Part shown: positions 9,605-17,852 of the stretch, one piece after another | How positions within the stretch are numbered: position 1 is the stretch's first letter | How the letters are laid out: every line of letters starts with the position of its first letter | Translations under genes and position numbers: made by a program | Notes under the pieces: generated by a model | Databases searched by the model: none | What the model was told of the DNA's origin: nothing | The model's input: the letters and a program-made list of their open reading frames with translations, nothing else | Assembly (NCBI GenBank): GCA_903886975.1 | Contig: CAISOB010000062.1 | Coordinates: 1 to 37,955, forward strand | DNA: 37,955 bases | Source: an uncultured beta proteobacterium | GTDB lineage: Bacteria; Pseudomonadota; Gammaproteobacteria; Burkholderiales; Rhodocyclaceae | Direction: 5' to 3'

Positions 9605-9627
9605 TTAGCGCGCATCTCGATTAGAGT
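9599..9627 (+). promoter_or_regulatory. sigma-70 promoter candidate for metal-binding protein
   Basis: TTGCAT (9599-9604), 17-base spacer, TAGAGT (9622-9627). Box matches are modest (3/6 and 4/6), but the spacing is ideal and the -35 lies in the palindrome, which supports the assignment. Confidence 0.35.
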
Positions 9628-9681
9628 TGGCGCAGTTGGAAAATAACCTTTGCGGTAGCGATACTCTCGAGAGCCTTCACG

Positions 9682-10581
9682 ATGACCGTTCTGCGCAAAT
9701 TGGCCTTCCTGATCGCTACGGTCATGTTGGCCCTCACCGCCTCGGCGACGGACAAAATGCCAGTCGTCGCCAGCTTCAGTATTCTCGGCGACCTGGTGTC
9801 GGTGGTCGGGGGAGATCGTGTCGAGGTGCACACCCTGGTCGGCCCCGATCAGGATGCCCATGTGTTCGAACCCCGGCCTGCCGATATTCAGACCATTGCG
9901 CACGCCAAGCTTGTCGTGCTTAACGGCCTCGGTTTTGAAGGCTGGATCACTCGGCTGGCCGAGATGGCAAGTTATAAAGGGGCGACGCTCGTCGCTTCGC
10001 GCGGCATCAAATTCCGTCAGATGGCGGATGAAGATCATCCCGGCCGGCGCACCGACGATCCGCATGCGTGGCAAGACCCGCGCAGGGTGATTGACTACGT
10101 ACGCAACATCGCCGCGGCCTTGGGCCAAATCGACCCGGCCGGCGCACCAAGCTACCGGGAAAACAGCCGTCACTATATCGAGGCGCTGCAGGCGCTCGAC
10201 GCGTGGATAGCTGATCAATACGCGAGCATTCCAAAGGCCAAGCGCAGGCTCATCACTTCGCACGACGCTTTTGGCTATCACGCCACCCGCTATGGCATTC
10301 AGTTCATCGCGTTGCAGGGCGTTTCCACCGAGAGCGAACCGAGCGCCAAAGAGATTTGCAAACTCATTCGTCAAATCAAGCAAGAGAAGATCAAAGCCCT
10401 GTTCATGGAGAACATGAGCAATTCCCGGCTGCTCGAACAACTGGCCAAGGATACGGGTGTAACGCCCTGTGGCAAGCTCTACGCGGATGCGTTGTCGACA
10501 GCCGACGGCCCGGCACCAAACTACCTCAAAATGATGCGTTACAACGTCGACCAGATTCTTTTGGGATTGAAACGCAATTGA
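9682..10581 (+). CDS. periplasmic metal (Zn/Mn) ABC substrate-binding protein, orphan
   Basis: A 299-residue cluster A-I solute-binding protein (ZnuA/TroA type) that would capture a divalent metal in the periplasm. Signal peptide at about residues 1-22. The expected ligand set is present: His60 (DAHVFEP), His128 (DPHAWQDP), His194 (SHDAFGYHA) and Asp269 (LYADALS). A three-histidine plus Asp site occurs in both zinc and manganese binders. The long His-rich loop of ZnuA is absent; only a short acidic stretch (MADEDHPGRRTDD) occupies that place. No permease or ATPase gene is adjacent, so it must use a transporter encoded elsewhere or act as a metallochaperone. A palindrome/promoter pair lies upstream. 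Confidence 0.88.
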   Translation: MTVLRKLAFLIATVMLALTASATDKMPVVASFSILGDLVSVVGGDRVEVHTLVGPDQDAHVFEPRPADIQTIAHAKLVVLNGLGFEGWITRLAEMASYKGATLVASRGIKFRQMADEDHPGRRTDDPHAWQDPRRVIDYVRNIAAALGQIDPAGAPSYRENSRHYIEALQALDAWIADQYASIPKAKRRLITSHDAFGYHATRYGIQFIALQGVSTESEPSAKEICKLIRQIKQEKIKALFMENMSNSRLLEQLAKDTGVTPCGKLYADALSTADGPAPNYLKMMRYNVDQILLGLKRN

Positions 10582-10737
10582 ACACTTTATGCCCGGGAGC
10601 CCGTCATGCGCTTTGTTCAAACCCTAGCGCAGCAGGCCAAGCGCTTGGGATGTGAAGGACATCCACTCTCCACGTGACAGAACTTGAAGTTAATCTTCTC
10701 GCGATTGAGCGGCTTATAGAATCTCTGCGGCTCGGAC

Positions 10738-11757
10738 CTATGTACTGTCGCGCACCACCAACTCAAACCCGGTGTTGACGATCTTTTCGTCGACCTGTTC
10801 GCCGGCGAGCCGCTGACAAATCATTCTTCCGGCACGCTGACCAATTTCGTAACGGGGAACGCGCAGCGACGTCAGGGTCGGCACGATTTGCTCGGCGATT
10901 TCCAAATCGTCATATCCGGCGATCGCCATCTCGCCGGGGATCGCAATACCGCGTCGCTGACATTCAAAATGGACGCCGGCTGCCAGCACATCGCTGTAGC
11001 AGAAGACGGCGCGCACGCGCGCGGGTCGCGTGAGCAATATCCTCATCGCCTCGGCACCAGCGGTCAGATCGAGCGCCGCCTCAATGCAAAGCAGCGGGTC
11101 GGGAGTTCGTCCTGCGCCCAGCAAAGCCGCTTCGTACCCGCGCCGTCGATCCCTGGCGCGATCATTGTCGAGAAGTCGTGCGCCGATATAAGCAATTGGA
11201 TCGTACCCGCGTTCGATGAGGTGCCGGGTTGTCTCGTAGGCCGCCGCGAGATTCGAATGTCCCACCGCCATGTCGATGGGGTCGTCGCCGAGGTTGACGC
11301 CTTCGACGATCGGGATGCCTGATGCGAGCAGCATGCGGCGCGATTCGGCGGAGCGGACCGCGCCGGACAGATAGATCGCATCGACGCGTCGCGAAAGAAA
11401 TGTCCGGATCATTTCTTCTTCTTCGCGGGCTTGGAAGTCGCTGACGCCGAGCACCACGTGCAAGCCATCGTCCGCGAGCGCATCGGTCAGCCCCTGCACG
11501 ATCTCGGCGATCAGTGAGTTGGTGAGCACCGGAACGATGACCGCAACGAGTCCGGAACGCTTCGAAGCGAGTCCGCGTGCGATGAGGTCAGGGGTATAGC
11601 CGGTCTCGCGCAGGACCTTCTGTACCCGCTGCATCGTATCGGGCGCAACCTTGGCCGGATCGCGCAGCGCGCGGGCGACGGTCATCGTCGACACGCCGGC
11701 TGCACGCGCGACATCGCTAAGGCGCGCGCGAGCAGGGGAGAGTTTGTTTTCAGGCAT
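10738..11757 (-). CDS. LacI-family transcriptional regulator
   Basis: A DNA-binding repressor of the LacI/GalR family, 339 residues from the start used. The N-terminal helix-turn-helix (ARLSDVARAAGVSTMTVARAL) and hinge helix (IARGLASKRSGLVAVIVP) are clear, followed by a periplasmic-binding-protein-like sensor domain (conserved ends AIAGYDDLEIAEQIVPTLTSLR and QRAGRMICQRL). It most resembles the gluconate-type GntR branch. Two in-frame starts are possible: 11757 (MPENKLSP, used) and 11793, neither with a strong Shine-Dalgarno. It is divergent from a TRAP transporter operon with two CG-centred palindromes between them, so it very likely represses that operon and responds to its substrate or a breakdown product. 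Confidence 0.92.
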   Translation of the reverse strand: MPENKLSPARARLSDVARAAGVSTMTVARALRDPAKVAPDTMQRVQKVLRETGYTPDLIARGLASKRSGLVAVIVPVLTNSLIAEIVQGLTDALADDGLHVVLGVSDFQAREEEEMIRTFLSRRVDAIYLSGAVRSAESRRMLLASGIPIVEGVNLGDDPIDMAVGHSNLAAAYETTRHLIERGYDPIAYIGARLLDNDRARDRRRGYEAALLGAGRTPDPLLCIEAALDLTAGAEAMRILLTRPARVRAVFCYSDVLAAGVHFECQRRGIAIPGEMAIAGYDDLEIAEQIVPTLTSLRVPRYEIGQRAGRMICQRLAGEQVDEKIVNTGFELVVRDST

Positions 11758-11880
11758 GATTTGGCTTCGCTTGAAATACCTGGTCATAGCCATGTTACCG
11801 CAAACAGCGCCGGCAATTCTTCAGTTATCCCGGAGCCAATTTACCCTAGGCGACAATAGCCTTCCATTTTTTTCTGGCCA

Positions 11881-11909
11881 TTGCTCTTCAAAAATGTATG
11901 CGCTAACAT
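11881..11909 (+). promoter_or_regulatory. sigma-70 promoter candidate for the TRAP operon
   Basis: TTGCTC (11881-11886), 17-base spacer, TAACAT (11904-11909), about 97 bases before the dctP start. The -10 box coincides with the right half of a LacI-type palindrome, consistent with repression by promoter occlusion. Confidence 0.45.
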
Positions 11910-11918
11910 GTCCGGACA
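11894..11918. promoter_or_regulatory. LacI-type operator candidates, two adjacent palindromes
   Basis: The first site, ATGTATGCGCTAACAT (11894-11909), differs at two positions from a perfect ATGTTAGCGCTAACAT, the GC-centred palindrome form bound by GntR/LacI-family repressors. The second, TGTCCGGACA (11909-11918), is a perfect ten-base palindrome, also CG-centred, whose centre is 12 bases away. Both lie between the divergent lacI-type gene and dctP and overlap the probable -10 box. Confidence 0.6.
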
Positions 11919-12005
11919 CGAACGCAAAAGAAGAATAATCAGACCCCTGTTTGACGCGGGTGGCCCGCACGGGCAACACCGGCGAACCTACCTGAAGGAG
12001 AGAAC

Positions 12006-13031
12006 ATGCCTCACGCCCCATTCAAATCCAAAGTGTTGTGTGCCATCGCCGTTGCGGCATTCGCGCTCGGCGTCGCGCCGGCGTCAGCGCAGATGGTCAT
12101 CAAGCTCGCGCATACCAACAACCAGCAACCCTCCACCAACGCCGCATCGGCGATGTCGGTCGCATTCAAGGCTGCTGTCGAGGCCGATACGCGCGGCGCC
12201 ATCACGGTCAATATCTTCCCGGCCGGCCAGCTTGGCAAAGAGCGCGAACTGATGGAGGCGGTCAAGCTCGGCAGCATTCAGGCGCTGATCATCTCGGAAG
12301 GAACGACGGTCAACTTCTATCAGCCCTTCGAGGCCTTGGGGATTCCCTATCTGTTTCCCAATATCGAAGTCGCCTGGAAGGTTTATGACGGCCCGTTCGG
12401 ACAGATGCTCTACGAGGAATTTCGCAAGGCTAATGGCGTGCGCATCATCGCCTCGGCGCCACCCGGCGGTTTCCGGAATTTCGCCACCAACAAGCAGATC
12501 AAGAGCGTTGCTGACCTGAAAGGTTTGCGTATCCGCACCATGGAGCACCCGGTACACCAGGCGATGGTTACCTCGCTTGGCGCCGCGCCGACGCCAATTC
12601 CCTTTGCTGAAGTCTATTCGGCGATTAAGTCCGGCATCGTCGATGGTCTGGAACTGCCTTATACGCAAATCATCAACATGAAGCTCAACGAGGTCGTCAA
12701 GTATGTCGTCGCCGATGCGCATCTCTTCAATCAGGAAATGCTGTTCATCAACGAGAAATGGTTTAACGGCCTGACCCCAGAGCAGCAAAAGGCGGTTTTG
12801 CACGGCGGTCGTGACGCCCAGTCCGCAGGTCGCGGCGTGGCCCTTGTTTCGGATGCGATGGGGCCCGAGCAACTGCGTGAATTGGGAATGATCGTCTATT
12901 ACCCCACTGAGAAAGAGCGCGAACAATTCAAGCAGGCGACGCAGCCCCAGGTCATCGAGATACTGAAGAAGCGTATCGATCCGAAATACGTCAACGGCGT
13001 GTTGAAGGCCGCTGCCGACGCGTCCAAATAG
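12006..13031 (+). CDS. TRAP transporter solute-binding protein, DctP family (system 1)
   Basis: A 341-residue periplasmic receptor that delivers an organic acid to a TRAP membrane complex. Signal peptide at residues 1-28 (cleavage after ASA). DctP hallmarks: IFPAGQLGKERELMEAVKLG, IPYLFP, and the motif LKGLRIRTM with the arginine that usually grips the substrate carboxylate, then the AEVYSAIKSGIVDGLE segment. A good Shine-Dalgarno (AAGGAGAG) precedes the ATG. It is the first gene of the operon divergent from the LacI-type regulator, followed 7 bases later by dctQ. The substrate cannot be read from sequence; family members bind C4-dicarboxylates, sugar acids, keto acids and sialic acid. Confidence 0.94.
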   Translation: MPHAPFKSKVLCAIAVAAFALGVAPASAQMVIKLAHTNNQQPSTNAASAMSVAFKAAVEADTRGAITVNIFPAGQLGKERELMEAVKLGSIQALIISEGTTVNFYQPFEALGIPYLFPNIEVAWKVYDGPFGQMLYEEFRKANGVRIIASAPPGGFRNFATNKQIKSVADLKGLRIRTMEHPVHQAMVTSLGAAPTPIPFAEVYSAIKSGIVDGLELPYTQIINMKLNEVVKYVVADAHLFNQEMLFINEKWFNGLTPEQQKAVLHGGRDAQSAGRGVALVSDAMGPEQLRELGMIVYYPTEKEREQFKQATQPQVIEILKKRIDPKYVNGVLKAAADASK

Positions 13032-13038
13032 ACCGGCG

Positions 13039-13530
13039 ATGAAGAACGCTCTGGTGTCTGCCGCGCGCGCGGTCGAGGTCGTCATCGATGTCCTGTCCCG
13101 CGCCGCGGTAGTTGCGATGACCGCGTTGGTTCTTGTCCAGATCGTCCTGCGCTACATTCTCAACGTGCCGTTGCCCTGGGTCGAGGAGATGACGGTTTTC
13201 CTGATGATCTGGATGGCCTTCATGGGCGCCGCTGTCGGCGTACGCCGCGGCACGCATATTGCGATGACTATGCTCGTCGAGCGCTTGCCGCGAGGCCTTG
13301 CACGCGTCATTTTCTATGTCTCGACCGTGGCCATCATCGCCTTCGCCGGCGTCGTCGTCTGGCAAGGCGTGCTGCTGGTCATTTCGGTCGGCAATCAGCG
13401 CTCGGCGGCGCTCGGGGTGTCGATGACCTATCCCTACCTTATCGTACCCCTGGGCGCTTTCCTGATCATCCTGCAGGCCTGCGCGAACGTCGTCGATCCG
13501 CCGCGACCGGCCAGCGTAGATGTCGATTGA
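13039..13530 (+). CDS. TRAP transporter small membrane subunit, DctQ (system 1)
   Basis: A 163-residue four-helix membrane protein. The family-specific pattern is present: an early helix ending VLRYILNVPLPWVEEMT, the phrase FMGAAVGVRRGTHIAM, and two C-terminal helices. DctQ supports folding and coupling of the large subunit in sodium-driven TRAP transporters. It lies 7 bases downstream of dctP and 7 bases upstream of the preferred dctM start, so the three genes form a tight operon. Shine-Dalgarno before the ATG is poor, suggesting translational coupling to dctP. Confidence 0.92.
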   Translation: MKNALVSAARAVEVVIDVLSRAAVVAMTALVLVQIVLRYILNVPLPWVEEMTVFLMIWMAFMGAAVGVRRGTHIAMTMLVERLPRGLARVIFYVSTVAIIAFAGVVVWQGVLLVISVGNQRSAALGVSMTYPYLIVPLGAFLIILQACANVVDPPRPASVDVD

Positions 13531-13537
13531 GGCCACC

Positions 13538-14827
13538 ATGACCCTAATGCTGCTCGGCATCTTCCTGTTCTTTCTCGTGATCGGCACGCCGATCGCGTTC
13601 GGGCTCGGCATCGCCGGTGTCGTCGGTTTCCTGACCTCCGAGCCCGAACTCATGCGCCTCATTCCGCAGCGGATGTATTCGGGCGTCGATTCCTTCCCCT
13701 TAATGGCTGTGCCCTTCTTCGTGTTGGCCGGCGAACTGATGGGCACTTCCGGCATCCTGCGCCGCTTGGTGCGCTTTGCTGAAGTACTTGTCGGCCATGT
13801 CTACGGCGGGCTGGCTCAGGTCAATATCGTGGCCAGCATGATCTTCGCCGGCATCAGCGGCTCGGCGATTGCCGACGCCAGCGCGCTGGGCGGCGTGCTG
13901 ATTCCCGGCATGGCCAAGCGCTACGGCAATCTGAATTTTGCCGCGGCGGTGACCGCTTCGGCGGCGACCATCGGCCCGATCATTCCACCGAGCATCCCGA
14001 TGGTCGTCTACGCCTTCGCGGTCGGCAAGGTGTCGATCGGAGGCCTGTTCCTAGCCGGTGTCATACCCGGATTGCTGATGGGCTTCGGCATGATGGCCAT
14101 CGCCTACGTCATCGCACGCCGGCGCGGCTATGCGCCCGAGGGGCCGCGCGCGACCCTGCCGGCGATGCTCACGGCGCTGCGTGAAGCCGGCTGGGCGCTG
14201 GTGATGCCGATCATCATTCTCGGCGGCATTCTCGGCGGACTATTCACGTCGACCGAAGCGGCGGCCGTGGCGGTGCTCTACGGCGTTTTCGTCGGAACCT
14301 TCATTACCCGCGAACTCAAGTGGGTGCACGTCAACAAGGCGCTCGGGCACTGCGTCATGGTCAGCGCAGTGGTGTTTTTCCTGGTCGCCTGTTCGAGCAT
14401 CGTATCGTGGATCCTGACGAGTTCGATGGCGGCGGCGCACATGACCGGCAGCCTGCGCAGCCTGTCAACGAATCCGCTGGTATTCCTGCTGGTCGTCAAC
14501 ATCGGCCTGCTGATCGCCGGTTGCCTGCTCGACAACATCGCCATTATGATCATGGTCGCGCCTATCCTTGCGCCCATTGCCGTGCAATACGGCATCGATC
14601 CGCTGCATTTCGGCTTCGTCTTCGTCCTGAATTCAGTCATCGGGTTGCTTACGCCGCCCGTCGGCGCGGTGCTGTTCACTGTTTGCGGCATTGCCAAGGC
14701 ACCACTCGAGAAGGTCGCGCTCGAGTCGTTTCCGTTCCTCCTCTGGCAGATCGCGGTACTCGCCGCCGTTACTTACATCCCCTTCATTTGCACCGGACTG
14801 CCGCAATATTTCGGCTACGGTCGCTGA
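13538..14827 (+). CDS. TRAP transporter large membrane subunit, DctM (system 1)
   Basis: A 429-residue, roughly twelve-helix sodium-coupled transporter subunit. Conserved segments include FPLMAVPFFVLAGELM, IFAGISGSAIADASALGGVLIP, ATIGPIIPPSIPMVVYA (the re-entrant hairpin) and the second-half counterpart GLLTPPVGAVLF. The start ATG at 13538 is preferred: it has GAGG seven bases upstream and gives the usual short N-terminus; an in-frame ATG at 13520 would overlap dctQ by 11 bases. Together with the preceding two genes it makes a complete TRAP system. Confidence 0.94.
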   Translation: MTLMLLGIFLFFLVIGTPIAFGLGIAGVVGFLTSEPELMRLIPQRMYSGVDSFPLMAVPFFVLAGELMGTSGILRRLVRFAEVLVGHVYGGLAQVNIVASMIFAGISGSAIADASALGGVLIPGMAKRYGNLNFAAAVTASAATIGPIIPPSIPMVVYAFAVGKVSIGGLFLAGVIPGLLMGFGMMAIAYVIARRRGYAPEGPRATLPAMLTALREAGWALVMPIIILGGILGGLFTSTEAAAVAVLYGVFVGTFITRELKWVHVNKALGHCVMVSAVVFFLVACSSIVSWILTSSMAAAHMTGSLRSLSTNPLVFLLVVNIGLLIAGCLLDNIAIMIMVAPILAPIAVQYGIDPLHFGFVFVLNSVIGLLTPPVGAVLFTVCGIAKAPLEKVALESFPFLLWQIAVLAAVTYIPFICTGLPQYFGYGR

Positions 14828-14836
14828 AAGCCCGCC

Positions 14837-15739
14837 ATGTCCATCATCAATATCTCCGGTTTCTATGATCTCCACATCCACTCGGCGCCGGCACCCTTCG
14901 TGCGTATTGGCGACAGCATAGACATCGCGCGCTGGTGTGCCGAGGCAGGCATGGCCGGCATTGCGATCAAGAGCCACTTCGAAAGCACGGTCTCGAAAGT
15001 TCACCACGCCTTGCGCGATATTCCTGACTATCCGGGATTCAAGGTCTTCGCCGGCGTCGCCTTGAACCGGGGCGTCGGCGGCATCAATCCTGGCGCCGTC
15101 GAAATTGCGCTCGACCAAGGCGCCAAGATCGTTTGGTTGCCGACTTTCGATGCCCACGCGCACGCGTGTGCCTTTGGCGGCGCCGGCGAGTACGGCTTCA
15201 AGAGCATGAGCCTGGCATTCAGGGGATCGAGCCGCCCGCGCGGCGACTACTCGACCCTGCGGGACGGCAAGCTGACAGAAGATGCCAAGGAGGTGATCGA
15301 CATCATTGCCGCGTACGACGCCGTGCTGGCCACCGGCCATGCGTCACGCGAGGAAATATTCGCGGTGTTCGAATACGCACGATCGCGAAACGTGCGCCGG
15401 ATGGTGGTTACGCATCCCGAGTTTGTAGTTCCCAATCTCGACGTGGCGACCATGAAAGAGCTGGCAGGCGACGGCGCGATGATGGAATTCTGCGCGGTCA
15501 ACTGTTTCCCGATGTCGCCGACCGTGACAATCGCTCGAGTCAAGGAAATGATCATGGAGGTCGGGCCGCAGCATGTGATCATATCGACCGACTCCGGACA
15601 ACCTTTCAATCCCAAGCCGCCCGAAGCCTTGCGCACCTACGTTCAATGCCTGCACGAGAAAGGCATGGCCGAAGAAGCGATTCGGCAGATGTGTATCGCC
15701 AATCCAGAACGGTTGTTGGGTATCGAAAAGCACGCATGA
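14837..15739 (+). CDS. DUF6282-type amidohydrolase-like metallohydrolase
   Basis: A 300-residue protein with metal-binding motifs of a TIM-barrel hydrolase: DLHIH near the N-terminus (residues 11-15), THPE about two thirds in, TGHAS before it and STDSGQ near the end, the usual His/His/His/Asp spread of amidohydrolase and PHP-like enzymes. The overall sequence resembles proteins grouped as DUF6282, which have no established reaction. It begins 9 bases after dctM, and its stop overlaps the ATG of a decayed SMP-30 gene (ATGA), so it belongs to the TRAP operon and probably acts on the imported compound. Reaction type (lactone, amide or ester hydrolysis) is inferred only. Confidence 0.78.
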   Translation: MSIINISGFYDLHIHSAPAPFVRIGDSIDIARWCAEAGMAGIAIKSHFESTVSKVHHALRDIPDYPGFKVFAGVALNRGVGGINPGAVEIALDQGAKIVWLPTFDAHAHACAFGGAGEYGFKSMSLAFRGSSRPRGDYSTLRDGKLTEDAKEVIDIIAAYDAVLATGHASREEIFAVFEYARSRNVRRMVVTHPEFVVPNLDVATMKELAGDGAMMEFCAVNCFPMSPTVTIARVKEMIMEVGPQHVIISTDSGQPFNPKPPEALRTYVQCLHEKGMAEEAIRQMCIANPERLLGIEKHA

Positions 15740-15927
15740 TATTTGCGCCGCCGCATAATGTCCCGATCCGCGTCTTTGCGCGCCTGCCCGATGAGTTTTT
15801 GTCGGCGCGCGTTGACAACGAATGGGTGGGCGACAATCGGACTCTCTTTATCACAAGGTCCGCCACTCGTTCAATTCTCCGCGCGGACCTGCTAATAGCG
15901 GGAAAGCGAATGTGCTCGCATATGAAC
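15736..15927 (+). pseudogene. SMP-30/gluconolactonase-like gene with internal deletion
   Basis: The frame opens with ATG overlapping the previous stop and reads PIRVFARLPDEF and RVDNEWV, which resembles the first 30 residues of SMP-30/gluconolactonase/LRE-family lactonases. It then passes directly to DNRTLFITRSATRSILRADL and AGKRMCSHM, which resembles the extreme C-terminus of the same family. About 64 residues remain of the usual 300 or so, with no frameshift at the join (near 15829), so an in-frame internal deletion removed the whole beta-propeller core. The frame then runs on without resemblance into the next gene. The remnant cannot fold or act. It implies the operon once included lactone hydrolysis. 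The family match is from memory of the conserved ends. Confidence 0.7.
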
Positions 15928-16084
15928 CGTCCGTCGAACCGAGCATCGGCTACGATATTGACGCAACGGTGTTTTTTTGGAGATATCAGCTCGTCATTCT
16001 GCGTGCAAGAGATTCACACAAGCGGCTCGGCGCCTGGAAATAAGCCGTTCCGGCGGGCAGGCAAGAACCCGACAGGATTCTCAC
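15928..16084. other. spacer between SMP-30 remnant and amidohydrolase gene
   Basis: 157 bases with no recognisable protein segment. It includes a T7 run at about 15971-15977 that is not preceded by an obvious strong stem. Confidence 0.4.
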
Positions 16085-17257
16085 ATGTACGATTGTCTAC
16101 TTAAGGGTGCGACCCTCATCGATCCGGCGCAGGGAATAGCCGGCGTTTGCGATGTCGCGATTACGGCCGGGAAGATCGCCGCCGTCGATGCCGACATACC
16201 GGCGCAGAATGCCGGGGTCGTCTATCCGCTCGCCGGAAAGATCGTCACGCCGGGACTGATCGATGCCCATTGCCATCCCGCCCTCCACTTCGGCGATCAT
16301 GCGGTGCATCCCGACGACGCCGGCGTTGATGCCGGTGTCCTGCTGGCCAACGACGCCGGTTCGGCCGGCGCGGCGAATTTCAAGACCTTGCGCCAGATGT
16401 ATCACGGCCGCGTCAAGACCGAACTCACCTACTTCCTGAACTTCGCTTCGGCGGGCCTCATCCACGCGCCGGAAATCCGGGCATTCACCGACGTCGACAT
16501 CAAGCTCATCAAGTCCACCGTCGAAAGCAACCGCGATGTCATCAAGGGCCTGAAAGTTCGCGTCCTCGACCCGCTGCTGTCGATACCGGCCGATATCGTG
16601 CAACGGGCGGTCGGCACCGCGGCCGATCTCGGCTTGCCGCTCATGGTGCACGTCGGGGATTTCCGCCCGCGCACCGCCAACGACCCGCTCGATGCCTTCA
16701 GCCGCGGCGTCGTCCGGCGCCTGCGCAAGGGCGACATCATCAGTCACTACATGACCTGGCGGCCGGGCGGGATGGTCCTGCCGGACGGGCAGATTTTCCC
16801 GGAACTCCAGGAAGCGAAAGAACGCGGCGTCATCCTCGACTCGAGCCACGGCAAGAACAACTTCAGCTTCAAGGTCGCCGAGGTCCTGCTCGCCAATGGA
16901 CTCGGGCCCGACATCATCAGCACCGACTTGTCGTCGATGGGCGTCCATTGCGTGCAGAGCCTGCTCGTCACCATGTCGAAGTTCATCGCCCTCGGCATGC
17001 CGCTCGCCGAAGTCGTCGCCGCGACCACCAGCCGCGCGGCGCAGGCCCTCGGCATCGCAGACGCCTGGGGCAGCCTGCAGCCCGGGCGCGACGCCAACAT
17101 CAGCATCATCGAACAGGTCGCCGGCGATTTCGACTTCTTCGACGGGGTCGCCGGCAACCACCGGAAAGGGACTTGCCTGCTCGAACCGCGGCTCGTCATG
17201 CGCAAGGGCGAATTTCTCCCCTGCCGCTCCTACTACCACCTTGCGCACGAAGCGTGA
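16085..17257 (+). CDS. amidohydrolase/deacetylase family metallohydrolase
   Basis: A 390-residue amidohydrolase-superfamily enzyme. The N-terminal beta-sandwich strand (MYDCLLKGATLIDPAQGIAG, DVAITAGKIAAV) leads into GKIVTPGLIDAHCH with the metal-binding His62-x-His64. Later ligands are MVHVGD, ISHYMTW and IISTDLSSMG (catalytic Asp), and the C-terminal sandwich returns with LQPGRDANISII. This arrangement and the length resemble the EF_0837/AHA_3915 group annotated as dihydroorotase-like or amino-acid deacetylases. The start ATG at 16085 matches the family N-terminus; a longer in-frame start at 15977 adds unconserved residues. It precedes the second TRAP transporter, suggesting it hydrolyses an amide, ester or lactone in the imported compound. 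Confidence 0.85.
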   Translation: MYDCLLKGATLIDPAQGIAGVCDVAITAGKIAAVDADIPAQNAGVVYPLAGKIVTPGLIDAHCHPALHFGDHAVHPDDAGVDAGVLLANDAGSAGAANFKTLRQMYHGRVKTELTYFLNFASAGLIHAPEIRAFTDVDIKLIKSTVESNRDVIKGLKVRVLDPLLSIPADIVQRAVGTAADLGLPLMVHVGDFRPRTANDPLDAFSRGVVRRLRKGDIISHYMTWRPGGMVLPDGQIFPELQEAKERGVILDSSHGKNNFSFKVAEVLLANGLGPDIISTDLSSMGVHCVQSLLVTMSKFIALGMPLAEVVAATTSRAAQALGIADAWGSLQPGRDANISIIEQVAGDFDFFDGVAGNHRKGTCLLEPRLVMRKGEFLPCRSYYHLAHEA

Positions 17258-17290
17258 TTGCCGGCCCGGACCCGCGGAGAACCATACATA

Positions 17291-17788
17291 ATGAAACTGA
17301 TCAGCTTCGAAGCGAGGCCTTACCGGCTGCTGATGGCAGTGCTCAAAGGGGTGCTCGTCGCGCTGTCGATCTTCCTCATCGTCATCGTCTTCGGCAACGT
17401 CGTCGGCCGCTATGTCTTCAACTACTCGCTGGCCTGGGCGGAAGAGGCGTCGCGCTTCATCTTCATCTGGGTGATCTTCATCGGCTCGGTTCTGGCCAAT
17501 GAAAAATACGAGCACATGAATCTCGACATCCTGATCCAGTGGCTCGACGGCGACCGCGGCCGCATTGTCCAGGCCGTCGCGCAGCTCGTCATCCTCGTGG
17601 TGCTGGCGCTGGTCATTCGCGGCGGCTGGATCGCCACCGTCGAAAGCCTGAACTGGACCTCGCCGGCGATGGAGATTTCGTATGGCCTCGTCTACAGCAT
17701 CGTTCCGTTTACCTGCGTCATCATGTTCTATCAAACGCTGAGCAGAATTCTCCTGATCGGCAGGGAGCTCGCGAAGCGCCGGGCCTAG
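17291..17788 (+). CDS. TRAP transporter small membrane subunit, DctQ (system 2)
   Basis: A 165-residue four-helix membrane protein of the DctQ family. Features: GRYVFNYSLAWAEEASRFIFIWVIFIG, which matches the family pattern around the first two helices, then EKYEHMNLDIL and two further helices. The start ATG at 17291 follows GGAGAA at a suitable distance. It is 33 bases after the amidohydrolase gene and 64 bases before its dctM partner. The sequence is clearly different from the dctQ of system 1, so this is not a recent duplication. Confidence 0.92.
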   Translation: MKLISFEARPYRLLMAVLKGVLVALSIFLIVIVFGNVVGRYVFNYSLAWAEEASRFIFIWVIFIGSVLANEKYEHMNLDILIQWLDGDRGRIVQAVAQLVILVVLALVIRGGWIATVESLNWTSPAMEISYGLVYSIVPFTCVIMFYQTLSRILLIGRELAKRRA

Positions 17789-17852
17789 CCTGCAGCATTG
17801 GCTGGCGACGCCCGTTTTCGTATTCAGGACCGCTCGGGAATTTTCTCATCAT

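Larger units (their letters stand above)
9277..9681. other. divergent regulatory region, DUF2059 / metal-binding protein
   Basis: 405 bases between two divergent starts. The half nearest the metal-binding protein gene carries a 17-base palindrome and an overlapping promoter candidate, listed separately. In the remaining part I see nothing I can support as a gene. Confidence 0.5.

Noticed and set aside
9280..10620. 446-codon minus-strand frame over the metal-binding protein gene
   Set aside because: Antisense to a gene with signal peptide and intact metal ligands; no domain resemblance.
16097..17734. 545-codon minus-strand frame over the amidohydrolase and dctQ genes
   Set aside because: Composition is Asp/Glu/Arg/His-rich as expected of an antisense shadow; both sense genes are clear family members.
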